Shown here piece by piece: positions 44,699-54,691 of a stretch of 64,000 nt of DNA. A program made the translations under genes and the position numbers. The DNA is taken from assembly GCF_041245805.1 (NCBI RefSeq), contig NZ_CP162490.1:2829001-2893000 (forward strand). The letters are read 5' to 3'. Below the pieces are notes generated by a model. It was not told where the DNA came from. It made no database searches and worked only from the letters and a program-made list of their open reading frames with translations. The DNA comes from Xanthomonas sp. DAR 34887. Lineage in GTDB: Bacteria; Pseudomonadota; Gammaproteobacteria; Xanthomonadales; Xanthomonadaceae. Each line of letters starts with the position of its first letter. Position 1 is the stretch's first letter.

Positions 44699-45922
44699 AT
44701 GACCTCCACCGATGCCTCGTTCCTGCGCACCCTGTGCAGCCTGCGCTGGCTGGCCACCGCCGGGCAGGCAGCGACGATCCTGGTCGCGACCTGGGCGATG
44801 CGGCTGCCGCTGCCGCAGGTGCCGTTGTGGTCCGGCGTGGCCGCGCTGACCCTGTTCAACCTGTATGCGCAGCTGCGGCTGCGCCATGCCGACACCGCCG
44901 CGCCGGCCACCGCCTTCGGCCATATCCTGGTCGACGTGACCGTCCTCACCTGGATGGTCGGCTGGAGCGGCGGCATCGGCAACGCCTTCGGCTCGCTGTT
45001 CCTGGTGCTGATCGCGCTGGCCGCGCTGGCCCTGCCGCTGCGCTGGGCGCTGGCGGTGGCGGCGGCCTGCGTGGCCGGCTATGCGGTCAGCGCCCTGTTC
45101 GGCCTGCCGCTGCCGCGCGGACCGCACCAGGCGCTGGATCTGCAGCGCTGGGGCATGGCCGCCAACTTCCTGCTGTCCACCATCGTGGTGCTGGTGTTCT
45201 CCACCCGCCTGGCGCTGTCGCTGCGCGAACGCGAGCGCGAGCTGGCGCTGCTGCGCGAGCGCTTCACCCGCAACGAAGGCATCGTCGCCCTGGCCACCCA
45301 TGCCGCTTCGGTCGCGCACGAGCTGAACACGCCGCTGGCGACGATGACCCTGCTCACCGACGACATCGTCGAGCAGAGCGATCAGCCGGAACTGCGCGAG
45401 GACCTGGAAACCCTGCGCGAACTGCTGGTGCAGTGCCGCGAACGGGTGCTGGCGCTGGCCGCGCCGGCGCAGCGTCCCGGCGGCGGCACGGTGTCGCTGG
45501 CGCATGTGCTGCACCAGTGGCAATTGGTGCGCCCGACCGTGCAACTGCGCCGCAACGACGACGCGCCGCTGCAGCTGCGCCTGGAAAGCGCGATCGGCCA
45601 CCTGTTGCAGGTGCTGCTGAACAACGCCGCCGATGCCGGCGAACGCGCCGGCCATCCGCAGGTGGACCTGAGCGTGCGGGTCACCGGCAGCGAACTGGTC
45701 GGCGAGGTCCGCGACTACGGCGGCGGCTTCGACGCCAACCAGGTCGCGCTGCCGGCCACCCTGTTCCGCAGCGGCAAGCCCGACAGCATGGGCGTGGGCC
45801 TGGCGCTGTCGCATGCCACCATCGAACGCCTGGGCGGCGAACTGTGGACCCAACCGGCGCCGGACCACGGCGCGCGGGTCGGGTTTCGCCTGCCGCTGCT
45901 CGCCCTGGAGACGCCCGCATGA
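44699..45922 (+). CDS. RegB/PrrB-type redox sensor histidine kinase
   Basis: 407 residues from ATG 44699; ATG 44690 is possible. Six N-terminal membrane helices contain GGIGNAF at 91-97, the counterpart of the RegB quinone-binding GGxxNPF. The H-box is HAASVAHELNTPLATM with H207. A cysteine at 246 (LVQCRERV) lies where RegB has its redox Cys. The ATPase domain has LLNNAADAGERAG and a GVGLALSHATIERLGG lid. The response regulator follows with a 4-base overlap. It probably senses quinone-pool redox state and phosphorylates the next gene product. Confidence 0.88.
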   Translation: MTSTDASFLRTLCSLRWLATAGQAATILVATWAMRLPLPQVPLWSGVAALTLFNLYAQLRLRHADTAAPATAFGHILVDVTVLTWMVGWSGGIGNAFGSLFLVLIALAALALPLRWALAVAAACVAGYAVSALFGLPLPRGPHQALDLQRWGMAANFLLSTIVVLVFSTRLALSLRERERELALLRERFTRNEGIVALATHAASVAHELNTPLATMTLLTDDIVEQSDQPELREDLETLRELLVQCRERVLALAAPAQRPGGGTVSLAHVLHQWQLVRPTVQLRRNDDAPLQLRLESAIGHLLQVLLNNAADAGERAGHPQVDLSVRVTGSELVGEVRDYGGGFDANQVALPATLFRSGKPDSMGVGLALSHATIERLGGELWTQPAPDHGARVGFRLPLLALETPA

Positions 45923-46485
45923 GCATCGACGCCCCGCTGGGCCTGCTGGTCGACGACGACCCGCTGTACCTGCGCACCCTGCAACGCACCCTCGCCCGCC
46001 GCGGGCTGGAAACGCTGACCGCCGACAGCGGCGCCGCGGCGCTGGCCCTGGCGGCGGCGACGCCACCGGCCTATGCGCTGATCGACCTCAAACTCGGCGA
46101 CGAATCCGGCCTGTCGCTGATCCAGCCGCTGCGCGCGATCCGCGCCGACATGCGCATCCTGTTGGTCACCGGCTACGCCAGCATCGCCACCGCGGTGGAG
46201 GCGATCAAGCTCGGCGCCGACGATTACCTGCCCAAGCCGGCCACGGTGCAGATGATCCTGCGCGCGTTGAGCCTGGAGGCGGACAGCGCCGAGGACGACG
46301 ATGCCATCGACCCGCCGGACGCGATGACCCCGCTGAGCCGGCTGCAGTGGGAGCACATCCAGCAGGCCATGCACGAAACCGGCGGCAACGTGTCGGCGGC
46401 CGCGCGCCTGCTCGGCATGCATCGCCGCTCGCTGCAGCGCAAGTTGGCCAAGCGGCCCAGTCCGCAACGCGAGCCGCAACGCTGA
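45919..46485 (+). CDS. RegA/PrrA-type response regulator
   Basis: 188 residues. The receiver domain has VDDDPLYL and the phospho-Asp in LIDLKLGDESG. The C-terminal Fis-like HTH GGNVSAAARLLGMHRRSLQRKL is close to RegA/PrrA/ActR. The acidic linker (SAEDDDAIDPPDAMTPL) ends before the HTH. It is co-transcribed with the sensor kinase and would regulate respiration and redox-responsive genes. Confidence 0.9.
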   Translation: MSIDAPLGLLVDDDPLYLRTLQRTLARRGLETLTADSGAAALALAAATPPAYALIDLKLGDESGLSLIQPLRAIRADMRILLVTGYASIATAVEAIKLGADDYLPKPATVQMILRALSLEADSAEDDDAIDPPDAMTPLSRLQWEHIQQAMHETGGNVSAAARLLGMHRRSLQRKLAKRPSPQREPQR

Positions 46486-46623
46486 GCGCGTGGCGGCAAC
46501 GGCGATGCCGCCATGCCGGGCCGGCGTTCACGCGCCGCCCACCTTTCCGACCCGCGGCTGTTCGACGGTCGTGTTCCGCCGTCGAGCGACTCAAGTGCTG
46601 CGGCGGCGCGCCGCTAACCTGGC

Positions 46624-48411
46624 ATGCATTCCTCAGCTCCCCCGCTGTTGCCCGACGAAACGAAGAGGCTGGCCACCCTGCGCCAGCTATGCCTGCTCGA
46701 CACCCCGGCCGACCGCGTCTTCGACCTGATCACCCAGCTGGCCTCGCGCACGCTGCATGCGCCAATCGCCCTGGTCTCGCTGATCGACGAACAGCGCCAG
46801 TGGTTCAAGTCCCGGGTCGGCCTGGACGCGCCGCAGACGCCGCGCAGCCAGGCCTTCTGCGCGCACGCGATCCACAGCCCCGAGCTGCTGGTGGTGGCCG
46901 ACGCGCGGCAGGATCCGCGCTTTCGCGACAACCCGCTGGTCACCGGGCCGCCGTTCATCCGCTTCTACGCCGGCGCGCCATTGATACTGGCCGACGGCAC
47001 CGGCCTGGGCACGCTGTGCGTGATCGACCCCGAACCGCGCCATGCATTCGATGCGCAATCGCGCGAGACCCTGCAGGAGCTGCGCGACCTGCTGTTGCTG
47101 CGGATCGAGACCCTGCGCAACACCGGCTACGTCGATGCGCTGACCGGCCTGCCCAACCGTAGCCGCTTCAACGAAGACCTGACCATGTGGCTGTCGTTGC
47201 AGAACGCGGACCAGCACCACACCGGCGTGGCGGTCGATGTCTGCGGCACCGAGTATTTCCGCGACATGGTCAAGGCATTGGGCTGGGAATATGCCGAAGG
47301 CTACCTGCTGGCCACGCGCGACCGATTGCTCAAAGCGCTGGACGGACTGCCGGCGTACCGAATCGACACCACCAGTTTCGCCTTCGTGGTGGAGGGCAAC
47401 GACCCGGCGCAGCTGGCGCAGTGCTGCGAACGCGTGTGCAGCGCCTTCGCCGAGGCGATCGACCACCAGGGCATTCCGCACGCCGCGACCCCGTCGCTCG
47501 GCGCGGTGCGCCTGGACGGCGCGTTGAGCGCCAACCACACGCTGCGCTCGCTGACCACCGCCGTGGACATGGCGCGCCAGCGCGGCCTGCCCTGGAGCCT
47601 GTACGAACGCGGCCATGACGCCACCCAACGCAACGCGTTCCGCATCCTGGCCGCGTTGCCGGAGGCGCTGGGCGCACGCGACCAATTGAGTCTGCACTAC
47701 CAGCCGCGGGTCAGCCTGCACAGCGGCGAATGCGTCGGCGTGGAGGCGCTGCTGCGCTGGCAGCATCCGCTGCTCGGCAACGTGGCCCCCAACGAATTCA
47801 TCCCGTTGGCGGAAAAGACCGCGCTGATGAGCCGGGTCACCGCCTGGGTGCTGCAGGCCGGCATCGCCCAGGCCGCGCTGTGGCAGCGGCAGGGCCATCG
47901 CTTCAGCGTCTCGCTGAACATCTCGGCGGTGGATCTGGAACAGGCCGACTTCATCGCCACGCTGCGCGAGTTGCTGGCGCGGCATGCGCTGGAACCGGGC
48001 CGCCTCGAAATCGAATTCACCGAGAGCGCGATGATCCGGCATCCGCAGCGCGCGGCCGAACAACTGCAGGAGATCAGCACGCTGGGCGTGAAGATCGCCA
48101 TCGACGACTTCGGCAGCGGCTACAGCAACCTCAGCTACCTCAAGCGCATCCCCGCCAGCGCGCTGAAGATCGACCAGTCGTTCATCCGCTCGCTGCCGGG
48201 CAGCCACAAGGACTGCATGATCGTGCCGTCGATGATCCGGCTCGGCCACGACTTCGGCCAGCAGGTGGTGGCCGAAGGCATCGAGACCGAGCAGATCTAC
48301 GAGATGCTGCGCGACTGGGGCTGCGACGAAGGCCAGGGCTACTGGATCGCGCGGCCGATGCCGGCGGCGGCGCTGGACGCGTGGCTGGAAACGCCATGGC
48401 GCGACGACTGA
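46624..48411 (+). CDS. GAF-GGDEF(degenerate)-EAL domain protein
   Basis: 595 residues. The N-terminal GAF domain is at ~25-160. The GGDEF-like domain (~165-330) has lost the signature (RIDTTSFAF where GGDEF should be), so it is not a cyclase. The EAL domain (~345-590) keeps EALLRW, the metal and catalytic residues in EFTESAM and IDDFGSGYSNLSYL, and the QVVAEGIET stretch. It is therefore probably a c-di-GMP phosphodiesterase controlled by the GAF domain, possibly through GTP binding to the degenerate domain. No membrane segment. Confidence 0.9.
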   Translation: MHSSAPPLLPDETKRLATLRQLCLLDTPADRVFDLITQLASRTLHAPIALVSLIDEQRQWFKSRVGLDAPQTPRSQAFCAHAIHSPELLVVADARQDPRFRDNPLVTGPPFIRFYAGAPLILADGTGLGTLCVIDPEPRHAFDAQSRETLQELRDLLLLRIETLRNTGYVDALTGLPNRSRFNEDLTMWLSLQNADQHHTGVAVDVCGTEYFRDMVKALGWEYAEGYLLATRDRLLKALDGLPAYRIDTTSFAFVVEGNDPAQLAQCCERVCSAFAEAIDHQGIPHAATPSLGAVRLDGALSANHTLRSLTTAVDMARQRGLPWSLYERGHDATQRNAFRILAALPEALGARDQLSLHYQPRVSLHSGECVGVEALLRWQHPLLGNVAPNEFIPLAEKTALMSRVTAWVLQAGIAQAALWQRQGHRFSVSLNISAVDLEQADFIATLRELLARHALEPGRLEIEFTESAMIRHPQRAAEQLQEISTLGVKIAIDDFGSGYSNLSYLKRIPASALKIDQSFIRSLPGSHKDCMIVPSMIRLGHDFGQQVVAEGIETEQIYEMLRDWGCDEGQGYWIARPMPAAALDAWLETPWRDD

Positions 48412-48481
48412 GCCCGCGCCGCGGCTGAGCCTGCGGCGGCGGCCACACCACGCGGCCGCCGCGGCAATGCTCAGGCCGCGC

Positions 48482-50044
48482 TCACCAGAACACCGTGTAC
48501 AGCGCGATCAGGATCGCGACCACGACCACCGCCCCGATCTTGAAGCCGAGCGTGGTGGCGTAGCCGACGTCGTCGGTGCGGATCAGGTCGCGCGCCTGCC
48601 TGGCCGGGGTCAGCAGCGACACCACCACTGCCAGCACCAGCGCCGCCACGAACACCACGCCGATGCGGTCCATGAACGGCAGTTCCGGCCAGGCGACCTT
48701 GAGCGCGAACGACAGCACCACCGACCCGATCGCCGCGGTCAGCGCACCGGCTTCGTTGGCGCGCTTCCAGAACAGGCCGAGCATGAAGATCACCACAACG
48801 CCCGGGGTGAAGAAGCCGGTGAATTCCTGGATGAACTGGAAACCCTGGTCGAAGTTGCCGAGCAGCGGCCGCGCGGTGAGCACGCCGACCAGCACCGCCG
48901 TCACCGCGGCGATGCGGCCCACCCGCACCAGCCGCTTCTGTTCGGTCTGCGGGCGGAACTTGGCGTAGAAGTCCAGGGTGAAGATGGTCGCCACCGAATT
49001 GATCTTCGACGCCAGCGACGCCACGATCGCCGCCACCAGCGCCGCGAACACCAGGCCGAGGATGCCGCTGGGCAGCAGCTGCATCATGGTCGGATAGGCC
49101 TGGTCGGGCTTGGCCAGGTCCGGCGCCAGCACCACCGCGGCGATGCCCGGCACCACGATCACCAGCGGCATCAGCAGCTTCAGGAACGCGGCGAACACGA
49201 TGCCCTTCTGCGCCTCGCCGATGTCCTTGGCGGCCAGCGCGCGCTGGATGATGTACTGGTTGAAGCCCCAGTAGCTGATGTTCATCACCCACAGCCCGCC
49301 CAGCAGCACGCTCAGGCCCGGCAGGTCCTTGTAGAACGGGTTGTCCTTGGTCAGGATCATGTGGAAGTGTTCCGGATGCGCATTCCACAGGTGCTTGAAG
49401 CCGGCCAGCACGCCGGCGCCGTCGCCGATGCGCGACAGGGTCAGCCCGGCCACCAGCAGCCCGCCCAGCACCAGCAAGGTGACCTGCACGATGTCGGTCA
49501 GCGCCACCGCCTTGAGCCCGCCGTACAGCTGGTAGACCAGCGCGAACACGCCGATCAGCGCCAGCGCCAGGGTCTGGTCCATGCCGGTGACCTGACTCAC
49601 CGCGATCGAACCCAGCCACAGGATCGAGGTCAGGTTGACGAACACGTACAGCAGCAGCCAGAACACCGCCATCAAGGTGCGGATCCACTTGCCGTAACGC
49701 TGCTCCAGGAACTGCGGCATGGTGTAGATGCCGTTGCGCAGGAAGATCGGCAGGAAGAACTTGCCGACGATCAGCAGGGTCAGCGCCGCCATCCATTCGT
49801 AGGACGCGATCGCCAGGCCGATCGCATAGCCGGAACCGGCCATGCCGATGATCTGCTCGGCGGAGATGTTGGCCGCGATCAGCGAAGCGCCGATCGCCCA
49901 CCACGGCAGGGTCTTGCCGGCCAGGAAGTAATCCTCGGCGCTTTTGCTGTGCCCGGCCTTCTCCCGCGATACCCACTGTGCGAGCACGAAGATGCCCGCC
50001 AGGTAGACCAATACGATCGCAATATCCAACGTCGCCAGACCCAC
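48482..50044 (-). CDS. Sodium/solute symporter (SSS family)
   Basis: 520 residues with about 14 membrane helices. SSS features include DYFLAGKTLPWWAIGASLIAANISAEQIIGMAGSGY near the N-terminus and FGALL-like LYGGLKAVALTDIVQ. It resembles the bacterial sodium/glucose (SGLT) branch. Start GTG 50044 has GGGAGAAG just upstream; no in-frame ATG fits the family start. Its neighbour is a periplasmic beta-glucosidase 344 bases upstream, so uptake of glucose or another released sugar is likely. Confidence 0.9.
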   Translation of the reverse strand: MGLATLDIAIVLVYLAGIFVLAQWVSREKAGHSKSAEDYFLAGKTLPWWAIGASLIAANISAEQIIGMAGSGYAIGLAIASYEWMAALTLLIVGKFFLPIFLRNGIYTMPQFLEQRYGKWIRTLMAVFWLLLYVFVNLTSILWLGSIAVSQVTGMDQTLALALIGVFALVYQLYGGLKAVALTDIVQVTLLVLGGLLVAGLTLSRIGDGAGVLAGFKHLWNAHPEHFHMILTKDNPFYKDLPGLSVLLGGLWVMNISYWGFNQYIIQRALAAKDIGEAQKGIVFAAFLKLLMPLVIVVPGIAAVVLAPDLAKPDQAYPTMMQLLPSGILGLVFAALVAAIVASLASKINSVATIFTLDFYAKFRPQTEQKRLVRVGRIAAVTAVLVGVLTARPLLGNFDQGFQFIQEFTGFFTPGVVVIFMLGLFWKRANEAGALTAAIGSVVLSFALKVAWPELPFMDRIGVVFVAALVLAVVVSLLTPARQARDLIRTDDVGYATTLGFKIGAVVVVAILIALYTVFW

Positions 50045-50388
50045 TGCACTTCTCCCACGGGCCGAGGCCCTTTCGCCTGTGTATCGATGCACCCATCCGC
50101 ACAGGACGGGCGTTGTCTTTGCATGGCCGAGCGCGAACGCGAGCGGCCGCTGCCGTCGCTTGGTCGCGCATCGGTCGCCGCGCGGAACGTTTGCCGCGGC
50201 GCGTCCCGTCGCCAGTTGTCGTTCCTGCATCCGCTGCCGCATCGGCGGCCGCGCCGCGAGCGGTTGGCGCAGCGCTGCACTATCCGTCTTCGCCGCAGTC
50301 CTGGCGGCCGCCCTGCCCCGCTTGCATCCGTATCGGCGCAGCCGGCGCCAGCCGCCGACGGCGCCGCTGCGGTCCCGTCAGGCGCGCA

Positions 50389-52971
50389 TCAGCGCACCGG
50401 GCAGTCGACCACGCTCTGCGCGTCGTTGCTGGCGCCCAGCGCGATCCGCGACAGCGCCAGGTCCAGCGTGCCGTCGCTCTCGATCGCCGGCAGCCGCTCC
50501 AGCCTGGAGACGTCGGCGCCGGCGACGCTGAAGCACTTCAACGGCACGCCCAGCGTGCGCCACTCGCCCTTGGGCAGCGCCGCCAGCGCCTTGCCCAGAT
50601 CGACCTGGGCCGCGCAGCCGTTGCCACAGGCCACGCCGATGCGCGCGCCGGCGCTCGGCGCCGCATCCACCTTCAAGGTCAGGATCAACTGCACGTCGCC
50701 ATTGCTCTCGCGCGAGACGTCCAGCGGCTTGGGCAGTACCAGCGCCATGCCGGCCTTGCCCTTGCCCGACCACGCGAAGCGGCGCGCGTCTTCCTGCGCC
50801 TTGTGGTCGATCGCGGTGACCTTCAGCGATCCGTCGGCCAGCGCCGCCGGCATCGTCGCCGCCGGCAGATTGGCCTGGCTGGCGCCCTGCAGGATCAGGT
50901 TGATGCCCGGCGCCGGCTTGCCGCGGTCGAAATACACCCCGCCTACCGCCTGCGCGCCGGACACGCCGGAGACTTCCGACAGGCGGGTCAGATCGCCCTT
51001 GTCGGCGTAGCGCAGGCCATAGCCGAACGCGAACTGCGGGTTGTAGTTCTTCTGGCCGACGTTGTTGGCGTACTGGGTCGCGGTGCGCGGCCAGAAGAAG
51101 CTGAGCTTGCCGTGGAAGTCGTACTGGATGCCGCCATCGGGCTTGCGCAGCAGCACGTCGGCGACGCCGCCGCCTTCCGAACCCGGCAGCCATGCGGCGA
51201 CGAACGCATCGGCGGCATTGATCTCGCGGTTCACCCACAGCGGACGCCCGCTCAGGAACACCGCCACCACCGGAATGCCGTCGGCCTTGAGCTTCTTGAT
51301 CAGCTGCAGGTCGCTGTCGTCGCCGGGCTTGTACAGCAGCGTGGCGATGTCGCCCTGGAATTCGGCGTAGGGGTTCTCGCCGAACACCACCACCGCCACG
51401 TCCGGCTTGGCCTGGTACTTGCCGTCGGTCGCCAGCTCGGCGCTGCCGCCGGCGGCCTTGACCTGTTGCTGCAGGCCTTCCCAGATCGTGTTGCCGTTCG
51501 GGTAGTCGGCGCGCTTGGTGCCGGTGCCCTGCCAGTTCAGCGTCCAGCCGCCGGACTGCTTGCCCATGTCGTTGGCGCCGTCGCCGGCGACCAGCAGCTT
51601 GAGCTGCGGCTTCAGCGGCAACAGCTGCTTCTGGTTCTTCAGCAGCACCAGCGACTCGCGCACCGCCTGCCGCGCCACCGCGCGGTGCTCGGGCGCGCCG
51701 AGCAGTTCGAACTTGCCGCCGAGCGGGCGCTGCGACGGTTTGCCGGCCTCGAACAGGCCCAGCCGCAGCTTCACCCGCAGGATGCGCCGCACCGCGTCGT
51801 CCAGCCGCGCCATCGGGATCTCGCCCGACTTGACCGCCCTCACCGCGTTCTCGTACACGCCCTTCCAGCTGTCCGGCGCCATCAGCATGTCCACGCCGGC
51901 GACGAACGACGCCGGGCAATTGTCCTTGCTGCAACCGGGCACCTGCGCATGGCCGTTCCAATCGCCGACAACGAAACCGCCGAAATGCATCTGCCCTTTC
52001 AGCACGTCGGTCAGCATCGGCGTGTTGCCGTGCATCTTGACCCCGTTGAAGCTGTTGAACGAGGCCATCACCGTCTGCGCGCCGGCGGCGATCGCCGGTG
52101 GATAGCCGGCGCCGTGGATGTCGCGCAATTGCTGCTCGGTGACGCGCGTGTCGCCCTGATCCTTGCCGTCGGTGGTGCCGCCGTCGCCGAGGAAATGCTT
52201 GACCGAGGCGATCACGTGCGAGCCGTCGAGGAAACCGGGCTGCCCGGGCACGCCCTGCAGCCCTTCGACCACCTTGCCGGCGAAGCTGGCGACCACCTCG
52301 GGCGATTCGGAATAGCCCTCGTAGGTGCGGCCCCAGCGGTCGTCCTGCGGCACCGCCACGGTCGGCGCGAAGGTCCACTCCATGCCGGTGGTGCGGGTCT
52401 CGGCGGCGGTCACCGCGCCGATCTTGCGCATCAGCTCCGGGTCGCGGGTGGCACCCAGGCCGATGTTGTGCGGGAACAGCGTGGCGCCGACGATGTTGCT
52501 CTGCCCGTGCACCGCGTCGATGCCGAAGATGATCGGGATCGCCGGTCCGGCCTTGCCCTTCTCCATCGAGGCTTCGTAGTAAGCGTCGGCCAGTTTCAGC
52601 CATTCCGCCGGGCTGGCGTCGTACTTGCCGCCCGGATCGGAGTTGCCGCCGGCCAGCACCGAGCCGATGTGGTACTTGCGCACGTCGTCCGGGGTCATGC
52701 TGGCGATGTCGCCCTGCACGGTCTGCCCGACCTTTTGCTCCACCGTCATCTGAGCCATCAGCTTGGTGATGCGCGCCTCCAGCGCCGGATCCTCGGCCAG
52801 CGGCCAGGCCGGCGACGGCCATTGCTGCGGATGGATCGACGGCGCGGCAGCGGCGGCGGCTGGAGCCGATTGGCCGGGGCCGGCCGCGGCCAGCGCCAGC
52901 AGGCCCAGCGCGGCGGCGGTAGCCAGCGCATTGCGAATCGGCGCAGACACGCCAGCGGACTGTCTTTGCAA
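50389..52971 (-). CDS. Periplasmic GH3 beta-glucosidase
   Basis: 860 residues from a TTG at 52971 with GGAGGGAA upstream. Signal peptide ALATAAALGLLALAAAGPG. The GH3 N-terminal barrel has FGIDAVHGQSN, KHFLGDGGTTDGKDQG and the nucleophile Asp in VVGDWNGHAQV. The alpha/beta sandwich domain (ESLVLLKN, VVVFGENPYAEFQGD) and a C-terminal ExoP galactose-binding-like domain follow. It releases terminal glucose from beta-glucans or cellodextrins. It probably works with the sodium symporter downstream. The gap 50045-50388 shows no gene. Confidence 0.9.
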   Translation of the reverse strand: MQRQSAGVSAPIRNALATAAALGLLALAAAGPGQSAPAAAAAAPSIHPQQWPSPAWPLAEDPALEARITKLMAQMTVEQKVGQTVQGDIASMTPDDVRKYHIGSVLAGGNSDPGGKYDASPAEWLKLADAYYEASMEKGKAGPAIPIIFGIDAVHGQSNIVGATLFPHNIGLGATRDPELMRKIGAVTAAETRTTGMEWTFAPTVAVPQDDRWGRTYEGYSESPEVVASFAGKVVEGLQGVPGQPGFLDGSHVIASVKHFLGDGGTTDGKDQGDTRVTEQQLRDIHGAGYPPAIAAGAQTVMASFNSFNGVKMHGNTPMLTDVLKGQMHFGGFVVGDWNGHAQVPGCSKDNCPASFVAGVDMLMAPDSWKGVYENAVRAVKSGEIPMARLDDAVRRILRVKLRLGLFEAGKPSQRPLGGKFELLGAPEHRAVARQAVRESLVLLKNQKQLLPLKPQLKLLVAGDGANDMGKQSGGWTLNWQGTGTKRADYPNGNTIWEGLQQQVKAAGGSAELATDGKYQAKPDVAVVVFGENPYAEFQGDIATLLYKPGDDSDLQLIKKLKADGIPVVAVFLSGRPLWVNREINAADAFVAAWLPGSEGGGVADVLLRKPDGGIQYDFHGKLSFFWPRTATQYANNVGQKNYNPQFAFGYGLRYADKGDLTRLSEVSGVSGAQAVGGVYFDRGKPAPGINLILQGASQANLPAATMPAALADGSLKVTAIDHKAQEDARRFAWSGKGKAGMALVLPKPLDVSRESNGDVQLILTLKVDAAPSAGARIGVACGNGCAAQVDLGKALAALPKGEWRTLGVPLKCFSVAGADVSRLERLPAIESDGTLDLALSRIALGASNDAQSVVDCPVR

Positions 52972-53544
52972 GGTCTTCCCTCCCAGGAACGATGAGTGCG
53001 GCGTCCGCCGCGCCACGGCCGGAGCGGTCCGGCACGCGATCAGGCGCCTACGCTTTCGCAATCGGTGAACGGTGTCAACCGACAGCGGGGATATGCCATG
53101 CGCGCACTGGCATATCGGATTGCGCTATAGCGACGGAATACCTTCTGAGCGACAGCTTCCGCGCCAGGCCGCCTGTGGGTCGTCACTCGCGCCCATCCCG
53201 CCCGGCAGAATTGCTGCAGCACAGCATGACAAGGACTCTGCGTTGCGCAAACCCGGGCACATGTACCTTCTCTCCCAACGGCACTGAGGCCTCACGAGAA
53301 ACCCGCGCGCAAGGCCTGCGGCACATCCCGATGGGTGGTCGCGCCGAACGCGAGGAACACGGCACTGCCGGCCGAGGACGGCTGTCCGGCATTCCCGACG
53401 TTGCCGCTCAATGGCTCGCGGACAGGTCCCAAGACCTGACGCAGCACTCGACGACTTCGGCCGGATCGAACCACATACCTCCCGCTTGCAGCCTAGCCTT
53501 GTGCGTGACGGCGGCCGCAGCTGATCGCCGGCCCGCTCAGCAGG

Positions 53545-54297
53545 CTAGAACTCCGCTTCCTTGCTCGTTGGGTTGAACGTTTGCCAACCCAGGTCGTTAC
53601 CGACGCTGAGAAACCCTGTCCCACCGGATAGCCCTTGCGCTTGCAGACCTGGTGCCTGCACGACCGAAGAATAATCCGCAAAAAAATCGGGCTTGCGCCA
53701 TTGCGCGGAAATCGATTCGCGGCTGCCACCCAGGTCGTTGTTCCAAGCAATGGCTTTTTGCGAAGTCGGCGGACCGAATTTGCGCCTGAGCAGTTCCATC
53801 ACGCGTTGCTGCGCCTCAAACCCGGTCGTATTGAAGCGCAAGGCGATCACCCGCCCATTGCGCAACAAGAACAGGCCGCCCGTACCTTCCAAGGAAAACG
53901 CATCGCCCGCGCCCGCACCGATCGACAGGCCGATCGGCGCGATCCACGCCGGGAACTCAGCCTTGGCGAAGACCAGGTAACCATATTCGCCTGGCCCGAA
54001 CTCGGTGTCGCCCACCGCCATGCGCGTCGTGCCGGGCGCTATGCACAAACCTGTTGCGGGCAGCGTGGCCTTTGCCGGCTCGGGCGGCGGCGCCGTCAGC
54101 TTGTTGAACATCCTGCTCCCCAAGCCTTTGTTGCTGGCGCGCGCAGGCGGCGGTGGCAAGGAAATCTGGCAAACGGGAAACGCGAGCGGCGCTCCCAATT
54201 TGATGCCGAATATGTCAGGTTCCGCCGCCAACACCGGCGTACAGGAAAGAACGGACAGGAATACGGCAAGCGAACCGACAACCAAAGAAAAACGCAT
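53545..54297 (-). CDS. Exported hypothetical protein
   Basis: 250 residues from ATG 54297. Signal peptide RFSLVVGSLAVFLSVLSCTPVLAAEP. The mature part has LGAPLAFPVCQI and repeated Gly-rich segments (SLEGTGGLFLLRNGRVIALRF). Not recognised. It is moderately lower in GC than its neighbours. No visible partners; the surrounding ~480-base gap 53062-53544 shows no gene. Confidence 0.8.
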   Translation of the reverse strand: MRFSLVVGSLAVFLSVLSCTPVLAAEPDIFGIKLGAPLAFPVCQISLPPPPARASNKGLGSRMFNKLTAPPPEPAKATLPATGLCIAPGTTRMAVGDTEFGPGEYGYLVFAKAEFPAWIAPIGLSIGAGAGDAFSLEGTGGLFLLRNGRVIALRFNTTGFEAQQRVMELLRRKFGPPTSQKAIAWNNDLGGSRESISAQWRKPDFFADYSSVVQAPGLQAQGLSGGTGFLSVGNDLGWQTFNPTSKEAEF

Positions 54298-54469
54298 CTG
54301 GCAAGCATCCATGCAGCGTTTGGGTTAGAGGCGATCGAGTATACGTGCGTCGCTGCTGACGGATTCTGCGGATTTCGACAGCATGCCAGGCCGGACAGCA
54401 GTCCAAGCCGCTTTTTCACGTCAAACAAACGATGCCATCGTCCGGCAACAAGAAAGGCGGCGCGCCTGA

Positions 54470-54691
54470 CTACCGATCTTCGGCCGATGCGGGCGCCGCA
54501 TCCTCGAAACCCTCGTTGGAGGCCGGCACCAACAGCTTCACGCACCTCTCGCAGGCGATGTCGATCTTCTCCAGGCAATCGCGGACCAAGGCATCCTGGC
54601 CCGTCTCGGCCGCGCGCTTGGCCAGGCGCCCAGCCATGCAGATGGCGTTGACCTCGTTCCGAATGTCGTGCATCAGTTCTTGCTCGCTCAT
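54470..54691 (-). CDS. Orphan HisKA-like small protein
   Basis: 73 residues, start ATG 54691 with GAGGGAAAAG before it. MSEQELMHDIRNEVNAICMAG resembles the H-box of a histidine kinase dimerisation domain (HDIRNEV where HELRNPL is usual). It is followed by a second helix (DALVRDCLEKIDIACERCVKLL). There is no ATPase domain. It may be a phosphoacceptor or dimerisation partner for the large hybrid kinase encoded next to it, or a remnant; the conserved His and good ribosome site favour a real gene. Confidence 0.7.
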   Translation of the reverse strand: MSEQELMHDIRNEVNAICMAGRLAKRAAETGQDALVRDCLEKIDIACERCVKLLVPASNEGFEDAAPASAEDR

